Shown here in pieces: positions 1 to 5,063 of a stretch of 5,063 bases of DNA. This stretch comes from JAZNQL01 sp045531205 (GTDB taxonomy: Bacteria; Bacillota; Clostridia; UMGS1883; UMGS1540). Below the pieces are notes generated by a model. The model was given only the letters and a program-made list of their open reading frames with translations, was not told the origin of the DNA and did no database searches. Numbering within the stretch: the first letter of the stretch is position 1; each line of letters starts with the position of its first letter. Both the position numbers and the translations under genes were made by a program. The stretch covers positions 1 through 5,063 of the forward strand of contig JAZSDN010000028.1 in NCBI GenBank assembly GCA_045531205.1, given 5' to 3'.

Positions 1-125
1 CCTCACATAAGCGCGATCCAATTATATCGAATATTTCGACCATAATGTTATTTAGGTCTTCTGTTCCCATAGAGCCCGATGTATCGATAGCAACAACAAG
101 TTTGATAATTCTGTCGGTAATGTTT
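1..125. repeat. Left copy of a 125-bp terminal direct repeat
   Basis: Bases 1-125 are identical, in the same orientation, to 4939-5063. Both copies encode the same part of the VWA-like gene, including its DTSGS metal-site loop. Exact identity ending precisely at both contig ends is the usual signature of a circular contig or assembly-graph loop with a k-mer-sized overlap. A true tandem duplication would look the same. Removing one copy leaves a 4,938-bp unit. Confidence 0.96.
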
Positions 126-184
126 CCTGATATATCATATCCTTCGAGAACCTTGCCATATCCCTTGAATTCCTTATCCGTCAC
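1..184 (-). CDS. VWA-like (DUF2201 C-terminal type) protein, 5' part, runs off the left end
   Basis: This is the N-terminal part of the gene whose remainder is at 4646-5063. The frame is read from the sequence: a GTG at 184-182 is preceded by GGAG at 198-195 with 10 bases between. It encodes a start resembling VTDKEFKGYGKVLEGYDISG, then a hydrophobic strand LVVAID and the MIDAS loop DTSGS, before leaving the window at base 1. A second in-frame GTG at 220-218 overlaps the mannosidase stop codon by one base and would add 12 residues, but has no clear ribosome site. DUF2201 proteins normally carry roughly 200 or more residues before this point, forming a metallopeptidase-like domain. That half is absent, because the mannosidase gene lies directly upstream. 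The gene is therefore either a stand-alone VWA domain or an N-terminally deleted relic. An ATG at 207-205 in another frame stops after eight codons and may be a remnant of a former start. Start choice is uncertain. Confidence 0.65.
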   Translation of the reverse strand, partial: MTDKEFKGYGKVLEGYDISGNITDRIIKLVVAIDTSGSMGTEDLNNIMVEIFDIIGSRLCE

Positions 185-194
185 TTTATAAGTT

Positions 195-198
195 CTCC
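195..198 (-). promoter_or_regulatory. Candidate ribosome binding site for the VWA-like gene
   Basis: GGAG on the minus strand lies 10 bases before the GTG at 184. It is the only purine-rich site near a usable in-frame start, and favours the GTG at 184 over the GTG at 220, which overlaps the mannosidase stop. The spacing is slightly long and the motif is short, so the assignment is tentative. Confidence 0.4.
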
Positions 199-219
199 GC
201 CCGTCATAAGACAAAATCA

Positions 220-3198
220 CTATTTGACCAATTTCAAAGTTACTATCTCAAAGTTTTTAATGTTAATTGTTATGTTTCGTCCGTTACATTCAAGTTTTTG
301 CAAACAATTTTCCATTAGATCGCAAATATATGCTTCTTTGAAGTCGAAACCAGTGGTAATAGTAACATTTTCTTTGCAGTTATGTGCTTCGTATAATCTT
401 ACAATAATTGTATTGCCTTCTTCGGCTTTTTTTATAGTTTCTATTATAACGTTCTGCTTGTCAGAAAAAATCATAGATGTACATTCTGGCAAAGTACCAT
501 TATTTTTTCCAATTTCGACAGCAATAAGTGGCATATTCAACTGATAAGCTGTTTTGTAAACATTGCCTTCTGTTATATCACCTTTGTGTGGATAAAGAGA
601 ATAGGTAAACGCATGAATACCTGTATCCGGGTCTTCATTTGGCCAAGTTGCTGCTTTCAGCAATGATATACCCAATATATTTTCTTGTGCATTGTACCCA
701 TATTTACAGTCGCTCATAAGACTTACACCGTAATTGCCTTCAGATAAGTCAACCCACTTATGAGCACATACTTCAAACCTACTTTCGTCCCAGCTTGTAT
801 TCTGATGAGTAGGAAACTCTTTGTATCCAAACTGAATATCATACCTTGCGGTATTGGCATTGATGTTAACAGGAAATTCTGCTCTTAAAAGAACATGGTC
901 CTCGTGCCAGTCCACAGTCGTAGCAAAGTCAATACGTTTAGAACCTCTGCAAAGTTTTATCCTTTGCACAATATCAGAATTTCCGTACTTTCTTCTGATT
1001 TCTAACCCATCTGCCGTTTGTTCTACTGACTGAACATCGTCAACCTTCCACATTTTTTGTTTGTAGTATGTCGATATATCCCAGGCGTCCCAATTTTTTG
1101 GGTAATCTTCGTATACACAAAGCCTGTTTATAGTCTTACCACAATCTACAATCTCACGTCCCAATTCCTTATCATACAAAGACGCAATCTCGTATTTATC
1201 GTCAAACACAACCCTTACAACATCGTTTTCGATTATGTTTTCTAAAACAGTTATCCCCAAATCTTCATTTTTGCCAATTACCTTCCAGCCAAATGCAGGA
1301 ATGTTATCTGCAAAATATGTATTTTCACCCAAATGTACAGTACCTGACTGTACAAATGATGTGGGGTTATATACTAATACACCGCCATCTGTTTTTATGT
1401 TGTGAGCAAGTTGGCAAAGTGTATTTTCTTTGATGGTTTCGAGTTTGTTTAATGTTTCAGTGTACTCTGCATAAGAAATATCATACACTTCTTTGACGGC
1501 AGAACCAGGCAAAATATCGTGAAACTGGTTGAGCATAATCACCAACAAAGCTTTTTTGAGTTCTGTCTGAGGATATGGGTTATTATTTATAATCATATTC
1601 CATACAGACAGCCCTTCGGTTTCCATAAGTTCTATTTCGCATTTTCTGTTAAATCTTTTGCTTTCGGACATAAATGTATATGTACCTCTGTGAAGTTCCA
1701 GATACAGTTCACCCGACCATTTTGGCAAATCACATAATTCTTTGGTATTTTTTGCAAAGTCTGCTTCTACTTTATCAAAGTAATTGTTTGCGCTTTCAAT
1801 AACCAATTTAGGCATTCCGGGAATCCCTTTTTCAAGCCTCCTTTGGTATTCAAGTTGCTGGCGGGAGGGACCTCCACCGCCGTCGCCCCAACCGAATATT
1901 AAAAATCTGTTATTTGTGAGTTCTTTGTCCTTAAAATTCTCACACGCATTTAGGACATTTTGCGGATCAATTTTGTAGTCGTTGTTAAAGTCGATAGATG
2001 TAAATATCTCTGACCCGTCAATGCCACGCCACATAAATAAACTATGAGGCATTTTATTAGTTTCGTTCCATACCATTTTTGTAGTAAAAAATCTATCAAT
2101 GCCTGATTTGATAAGAATTTGAGGAAGTGCAGCAGTAAAGCCAAAGCAATCAGGAAGCCATAGAATATGACTCTCTACTCCAAATTCATCACGCATAAAT
2201 TTTTTGCCGTGATAAATTTGTCTTATCAGACTTTCTCCGCTTGAAAGGTTCACATCCGGCTCAATCCACATACCACCTTCTACTTCCCAACGGCCTTCTT
2301 TTATTCTTTCTTTTATTTTTTCATAAAGCAGAGGATCGTTTTCTTTTACAAATTGATAAAGTAACGGCTGACTTGACATAAACTTGTATTCATCATACTT
2401 GTTCATAAGATTTATTGCTGTCGCAAAACTTCTTTGTGCTTTTTCTCTGGTCTGCATAACAGTCCAGAACCAGGCAATGTCAATATGAGTTTGTCCGATG
2501 CAGCTCATACTGATAGGATTTTTTCCACACTCCTTTTGATAAAATTCCTTGTCCATAAAATCAAGTGTATTTTTAACAGATTCATAGTATTCGTCCGAGT
2601 ACGGTTTTCTCAAATCAAGCATCATTACCGCATGATTAATGGCATTTTTTATAACTGTGTGGTTACTGTCATTTGGTGATAAAGCCTTCATAACCTTGTA
2701 TGGCACACTCAAATCGTAGTAGAGCTTTTCAACCTCTATATCACATTCCTCAAGGGTAATGCTCACAGCACAAGCGTTGTCTTTAATCATGCCTGTGTAA
2801 TAATATATTAGGACATCGTAGGATTTGCCGTATTCGAGTGAAACTGTACAGTGATTGGCGTCAAGCCCCTGGGTAGTAACACCATTGAGATATATAATCC
2901 CTTGAGGATTTGTAGCATCCCATTGTCCTTCGCGTCCTGTCTTTATACACAAACGCAGTTCTTTGTTTTGCTTTGGAGCGATAGCGTCAATCTGAAATCT
3001 GAACCAATAATGGGTGTCTACTCCACACAGCATCGTTCCGCTTTCATATCTTTTCCATTCTGCATCTTGGAGTGGTGTATTTGATTTTTTATATTCAGGT
3101 GCGTTTGCATACTCAAAGGAAACAGCTTTTATATTTTTTGTTAGAAATTCTTCTAATTTTTTTATTATAACATCTATTTTTTCTTCAATAAATTGCAT
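220..3198 (-). CDS. Alpha-mannosidase, glycoside hydrolase family 38
   Basis: This 992-residue protein hydrolyses alpha-mannosyl linkages with retention, using a zinc-dependent GH38 site. It has no signal peptide or membrane segment, so it probably acts in the cytoplasm on imported manno-oligosaccharides or N-glycan fragments. Residues 1-220 form an ancillary N-terminal region. The catalytic domain starts near 230: THID gives zinc ligands H238 and D240, WLPDCFGF holds the likely nucleophile D350, and ELHRGTY holds the likely third ligand H503. GWGDGGGGP (436-444) and LNQFHDILPGS (556-566) are typical of bacterial members and mark the catalytic and middle domains. The remaining part is the C-terminal beta-rich region. 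The length is normal for the family and nothing is missing. The ATG at 3198 is favoured by AGGGGG at 3211-3206; an ATG seven bases upstream is out of frame and stops quickly. It follows the GH78 remnant after 11 bases, suggesting one transcript and coupled translation. The exact linkage specificity cannot be read from sequence. Confidence 0.97.
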   Translation of the reverse strand: MQFIEEKIDVIIKKLEEFLTKNIKAVSFEYANAPEYKKSNTPLQDAEWKRYESGTMLCGVDTHYWFRFQIDAIAPKQNKELRLCIKTGREGQWDATNPQGIIYLNGVTTQGLDANHCTVSLEYGKSYDVLIYYYTGMIKDNACAVSITLEECDIEVEKLYYDLSVPYKVMKALSPNDSNHTVIKNAINHAVMMLDLRKPYSDEYYESVKNTLDFMDKEFYQKECGKNPISMSCIGQTHIDIAWFWTVMQTREKAQRSFATAINLMNKYDEYKFMSSQPLLYQFVKENDPLLYEKIKERIKEGRWEVEGGMWIEPDVNLSSGESLIRQIYHGKKFMRDEFGVESHILWLPDCFGFTAALPQILIKSGIDRFFTTKMVWNETNKMPHSLFMWRGIDGSEIFTSIDFNNDYKIDPQNVLNACENFKDKELTNNRFLIFGWGDGGGGPSRQQLEYQRRLEKGIPGMPKLVIESANNYFDKVEADFAKNTKELCDLPKWSGELYLELHRGTYTFMSESKRFNRKCEIELMETEGLSVWNMIINNNPYPQTELKKALLVIMLNQFHDILPGSAVKEVYDISYAEYTETLNKLETIKENTLCQLAHNIKTDGGVLVYNPTSFVQSGTVHLGENTYFADNIPAFGWKVIGKNEDLGITVLENIIENDVVRVVFDDKYEIASLYDKELGREIVDCGKTINRLCVYEDYPKNWDAWDISTYYKQKMWKVDDVQSVEQTADGLEIRRKYGNSDIVQRIKLCRGSKRIDFATTVDWHEDHVLLRAEFPVNINANTARYDIQFGYKEFPTHQNTSWDESRFEVCAHKWVDLSEGNYGVSLMSDCKYGYNAQENILGISLLKAATWPNEDPDTGIHAFTYSLYPHKGDITEGNVYKTAYQLNMPLIAVEIGKNNGTLPECTSMIFSDKQNVIIETIKKAEEGNTIIVRLYEAHNCKENVTITTGFDFKEAYICDLMENCLQKLECNGRNITINIKNFEIVTLKLVK

Positions 3199-3205
3199 AT
3201 TGCAT

Positions 3206-3211
3206 CCCCCT
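3206..3211 (-). promoter_or_regulatory. Ribosome binding site of the mannosidase gene, overlapping the upstream stop codon
   Basis: AGGGGG on the minus strand ends seven bases before the ATG at 3198 and sets that start. It overlaps the TAG stop (3212-3210) of the GH78-like frame. Ribosomes finishing the upstream frame would therefore sit on this site, which suggests translational coupling within one transcript. Confidence 0.8.
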
Positions 3212-3731
3212 AAATTTTTACCACTGTTTTTCCGCAGTGAAGTTTCACACTTTTACCTGATATGTTTAAGTTGGCAGTTGTATTGAATGGGACTGTTACT
3301 TCAAGTTTTATTTCTGTTCCTTCCCAGGTTTCCCATACTGCTGTGGCACCTTGTTTCAACATGTTGCCGTAACTTGGATATTTTGTCTGTGTCCTAAGCT
3401 TGTAGGCATAATCATTAAGCTCATACCTTGAAAGAACATCAAGTATATATCCCGTACCGAATATACCTGTATCAAAACAAAAGTTGTTGTTTTCAATGTT
3501 TCTTTTAAGGTTTTCAACAACTTTTACTTTATTATCATCAGGAACAATGTCAACATACATAGGAAAAACATCGCAACCCTGAACACCGTTGGAATAATAT
3601 TCTTTAAGATACTCTTTGTTCACATTTTCTTCTGTGCCGTCGCTGACACAATGCCAACTGAATACAGGCTTTTTGTTGTGCATATCGGGTTTGTTTTACC
3701 TTCGCATTTCAAAACTATATTCAAAACTCAT
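3210..3731 (-). pseudogene. Shortened GH78 alpha-L-rhamnosidase-like gene with in-frame stop
   Basis: Family GH78 enzymes release alpha-L-rhamnose and usually have roughly 700-1,000 residues. Here an open frame of 157 codons from the ATG at 3683 keeps only pieces. Residues 24-120 match the end of the (alpha/alpha)6 barrel: GVQGCDVFP, DTGIFGTGYILDVL, then YPSYGNML and GATAVWETW, whose glutamate (E118) sits where the family's catalytic base is expected. Directly after this comes KLEVTVPFNTTANLN, typical of the C-terminal beta-sandwich, so about 60-100 residues between them appear lost. Residues 1-20 (KPVFSWHCVSDGTEEN) resemble the extreme N terminus of GH78 proteins, joined to the late barrel with most of the enzyme missing. 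Upstream, the same frame reaches an ATG at 3731 after GGAAGG, but meets TAA at 3698-3696; the ATG at 3683 has no ribosome site. The acid-bearing middle of the barrel is absent, so activity is very unlikely. The family call is firm for residues 24-120 and tentative for the N-terminal match. Confidence 0.75.
3708..3728 (-). repeat. Two 9-bp direct repeats in the leader of the glycosidase unit
   Basis: AGTTTTGAA occurs twice on the minus strand, at 3728-3720 and 3716-3708, with a 12-base period. The copies lie just downstream of the minus-strand promoter and encode the repeated SFE of the leader frame MSFEYSFEMRR. They could be a small duplication or half-sites for a regulator; the sequence alone does not decide. 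Confidence 0.5.
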
Positions 3732-3756
3732 TCCACCTTCCGCCACATTATATAAT

Positions 3757-3785
3757 ATTTTAGCAAGAATCTGTTGACGCATCAA
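3757..3785 (-). promoter_or_regulatory. Candidate sigma-A promoter for the GH78 remnant-mannosidase unit
   Basis: On the minus strand, TTGATG (3785-3780) is followed after 17 bases by TAAAAT (3762-3757). Transcription would start near 3750 and run through both glycosidase frames. A perfect TATAAT lies slightly downstream at 3752-3747 but lacks a recognisable -35 at proper spacing, so it may be an alternative -10. The -35 box directly abuts that of the opposite promoter. Confidence 0.5.
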
Positions 3786-3788
3786 GAA
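3764..3788. promoter_or_regulatory. Possible regulator half-sites flanking the divergent -35 boxes
   Basis: CAAGAA occurs at 3764-3769 and again at 3783-3788, a 19-bp period close to two helical turns, on either side of the two -35 boxes. The core between them, TTGACGCATCAA (3774-3785), is a TTGA/TCAA inverted repeat. AraC-family proteins often bind directly repeated half-sites spaced like this near -35 boxes. The assignment rests on position and spacing only. Confidence 0.3.
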
Positions 3789-3802
3789 AATCATTGTAGA
3801 AT
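3774..3802 (+). promoter_or_regulatory. Sigma-A type promoter of the araC-family gene
   Basis: TTGACG (3774-3779) and TAGAAT (3797-3802) are separated by exactly 17 bases, each differing from consensus at one position. Transcription would start near 3809, giving a leader of roughly 27 bases that contains the ribosome site. It is back-to-back with the minus-strand promoter, so polymerase at one could exclude it from the other. Confidence 0.7.
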
Positions 3803-3822
3803 AGTAGACAATAATTTACTTC

Positions 3823-3830
3823 AGGGGGGA
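3823..3830 (+). promoter_or_regulatory. Ribosome binding site that sets the GTG start of the araC-family gene
   Basis: AGGGGGGA lies five bases before the GTG at 3836. No in-frame ATG near the start has a comparable site, so it decides the non-ATG start. The G-rich form resembles the AGGGGG site of the mannosidase gene. Confidence 0.8.
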
Positions 3831-3835
3831 TTTTT

Positions 3836-4576
3836 GTGAATAACGGAATTGCAGATTTTCGTCTTAATTATCATAATGATTTGTGTTTTTTTTATAACAC
3901 ACACGTTGAGTATGAAATTGTATGGGTTACAGAAGGTTGCTTGATTGCATGCGTAAATGGCAACGATATACCCTTAAACAAAGGCCAAACGATATTTCTC
4001 CCGCCGTATTTTACGCATGCTTTTAGGACCGATGATAATTCAAAATGTTATATACTGGAATTTTCTTCTGCGCTTGTTCCGGAAAAGTTACCCAATGATA
4101 TTGTACTATTTCACATTCCTGACGATACAGACAAAATTATACATAAAGAGCAGAACGAAGGCGATATCTTTATGAAGAAGGCGCTTGTATACCGCCTTCT
4201 TTCCAATATGCTCAGTGATAAAACAGAAGTTCGTACATTAACAGTAAATGATATATGTCTTGATGCGGTAAGATTTATAGTTGATAATTATTCTCAGTCT
4301 ATTACACTTCATGATGTGGCAGATTCTCTTAGTGTAAATTATTCTTATTTGAGCCGTATTTTCAAGGAATGTATGGGCTTTTCTTTTACCGACTGCCTGA
4401 ATGGAACAAGACTTAACAGTGCTAACGGTATGTTGTCAAGTACAAGTAAGACCATTACCGAAATTGCTCTTGACTGTGGATTTGGCAGCGTGCGTAATTT
4501 TAACAGAATATTTATAGACAAATTCAAGTGTTCTCCCAGTGAATTTAGAAAAATGCACTCTTCAACAAAAAAGTAA
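3836..4576 (+). CDS. AraC-family transcriptional regulator with cupin-type sensor domain
   Basis: This 246-residue protein is probably the local activator or repressor of the divergent glycosidase unit. Residues about 15-80 form a cupin-like ligand pocket: EYEIVWVTEG, then the turn LNKGQTIFLPPYFTHAFR (47-64), the usual arrangement in sugar-sensing AraC proteins. Residues about 142-239 form the double helix-turn-helix DNA-binding domain. The first recognition unit is in LHDVADSLSVNYSYLSRIFKE (158-178) and the second in ITEIALDCGFGSVRNFNRIF (207-226), followed by the family's closing motif KCSPSEFRK (231-239). Length and domain order are normal and the gene looks complete. It starts with GTG behind AGGGGGGA. 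It has its own promoter at 3774-3802, adjacent to that of the glycosidase unit, which supports control of both directions from one site. The inducer is not identifiable; a mannose- or rhamnose-containing breakdown product is a guess from the neighbours. Its 3' end converges on the VWA-like gene. Confidence 0.95.
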   Translation: MNNGIADFRLNYHNDLCFFYNTHVEYEIVWVTEGCLIACVNGNDIPLNKGQTIFLPPYFTHAFRTDDNSKCYILEFSSALVPEKLPNDIVLFHIPDDTDKIIHKEQNEGDIFMKKALVYRLLSNMLSDKTEVRTLTVNDICLDAVRFIVDNYSQSITLHDVADSLSVNYSYLSRIFKECMGFSFTDCLNGTRLNSANGMLSSTSKTITEIALDCGFGSVRNFNRIFIDKFKCSPSEFRKMHSSTKK

Positions 4577-4645
4577 TATATTGTCTGGCATTTTCAAAAA
4601 ATATACTTGAAACACCCGAAGACGCAGAATTGAAAAATTTCCTTT

Positions 4646-5063
4646 TTATTTATTCATAAATAACACTTCTCCGTAGGGATTTTGAACGGACAATTCGCAA
4701 TATTCATCATACAGGACCCACATAGTTTTTAATGTTAGCGGTCTTGGAATTGAACGGTCACCCATCCCATCGGTAAAATAAATTAGTATGGCATCACGAA
4801 AGTATCTATTTGAATTTACATATTCAATTACCGGAATGAATGATGTTCCTCCTCTGCCATATATATCATACGAAATCTCCTTAACTGAACGGGCTTTATA
4901 CACACGCTGAATCTCGGCGTCACATTCTATAACTGTTACCTCACATAAGCGCGATCCAATTATATCGAATATTTCGACCATAATGTTATTTAGGTCTTCT
5001 GTTCCCATAGAGCCCGATGTATCGATAGCAACAACAAGTTTGATAATTCTGTCGGTAATGTTT
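4646..5063 (-). CDS. VWA-like (DUF2201 C-terminal type) protein, 3' part, runs off the right end
   Basis: This is the main part of a metal-binding VWA-like domain of the kind at the C terminus of DUF2201 (COG3864) proteins, often encoded beside MoxR-type ATPases. The frame enters at 5063 without a start: RIIKLVVAIDTSGSMG, then EVTVIECDAEIQRVY, GRGGTSFIPVIEYV, AILIYFTDGMGD and a final MWVL strand. All MIDAS elements are present: DTSGS, the threonine of GGT, and the aspartate of TDG. The ATG at 5008 lies inside the MIDAS loop and cannot be the true start. When the ends are joined through the 125-bp repeat, the frame continues to the GTG at 184, giving about 158 residues with D34, S36, S38, T93 and D118 as the metal-site residues. 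The usual N-terminal metallopeptidase-like half is missing. No signal peptide or membrane segment is seen. The cellular role is unknown, and no MoxR partner is present. Confidence 0.85.
   Translation of the reverse strand, partial: NITDRIIKLVVAIDTSGSMGTEDLNNIMVEIFDIIGSRLCEVTVIECDAEIQRVYKARSVKEISYDIYGRGGTSFIPVIEYVNSNRYFRDAILIYFTDGMGDRSIPRPLTLKTMWVLYDEYCELSVQNPYGEVLFMNK
4939..5063. repeat. Right copy of the 125-bp terminal direct repeat
   Basis: This is the second exact copy of bases 1-125, reaching the last base of the window. Position 4939 corresponds to position 1 and position 5063 to position 125. The minus-strand VWA-like frame runs through it without a stop, and continues in the same frame into bases 126-184 when the two ends are joined. 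Confidence 0.96.

Noticed and set aside
1950..2144. Short open frames on both strands inside the mannosidase gene, such as 1950-2144
   Set aside because: They lie wholly within a strongly conserved GH38 coding region, have no ribosome sites, and their translations resemble no known family. They are shadows of the real frame.
3747..3752. Perfect minus-strand TATAAT as the main -10 of the glycosidase unit
   Set aside because: No recognisable -35 lies 16-18 bases upstream (AACAGA or similar). The TTGATG-17-TAAAAT pair fits better, so this is kept only as an alternative.
4592..4612. TTTCAA/TTGAAA inverted repeat with a 9-base loop after the araC-family gene, as a terminator
   Set aside because: The stem is only six pairs, almost all A-T, and no T-run follows it. 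The 69-bp convergent gap shows no GC-rich hairpin.
4646..4663. TTATTTAT/ATAAATAA palindrome at the VWA-like stop codon, as a bidirectional terminator
   Set aside because: It consists only of A-T pairs with a two-base loop, which is too weak. Such palindromes arise easily in AT-rich DNA.
4646..5008. A complete 120-residue protein starting at the ATG at 5008
   Set aside because: That methionine lies within the DTSGSM metal-site loop. The reading frame and the homologous strand continue upstream to the window edge, so it is an internal methionine.
1..5063. A small plasmid or phage-satellite genome
   Set aside because: No initiator protein, relaxase, integrase, capsid or packaging gene and no iterons are visible. 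Only metabolic, regulatory and VWA-like genes are present.

Overview
The window is AT-rich DNA with strong G-rich Shine-Dalgarno sites, GTG starts and protein sequences that look like low-GC Firmicutes, probably an anaerobic gut-type clostridium. That placement is inferred from style and not from a marker gene. The first 125 bases (1-125) are repeated exactly as the last 125 (4939-5063). The contig therefore either closes on itself as a 4,938-bp circle, or comes from a tandem repeat or an assembly-graph loop. No replication, mobilisation, integrase or transposase gene is present, so an ordinary plasmid is not the obvious explanation.

The core is a small carbohydrate-use locus. An AraC-family regulator (3836-4576, + strand) is transcribed away from a two-gene minus-strand unit. 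That unit holds a shortened, broken GH78 alpha-L-rhamnosidase-like gene (3210-3731) followed 11 bases later by a full-length cytoplasmic GH38 alpha-mannosidase (220-3198). The 152-bp divergent region (3684-3835) carries two back-to-back promoters whose -35 boxes touch. This layout suggests that the AraC protein senses a glycan breakdown product and controls the glycosidase unit.

The rest is a minus-strand VWA-like (DUF2201 C-terminal type) gene that lies across the contig ends. Its 5' part is at 1-184 and its 3' part at 4646-5063. Joining the ends through the 125-bp repeat gives one uninterrupted frame of about 158 codons with a complete MIDAS metal site, but without the N-terminal metallopeptidase-like half usual in this family. 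Its 3' end faces the 3' end of the araC-type gene across a 69-bp gap with no convincing terminator.

The mannosidase and the regulator look intact. The other two genes look shortened: the rhamnosidase-like gene by apparent in-frame internal losses plus an in-frame stop, the VWA gene by loss of its N-terminal half. I did not find a clearly new biological system. The points most worth checking are the closed or tandem structure and the in-frame shrinkage of two genes.
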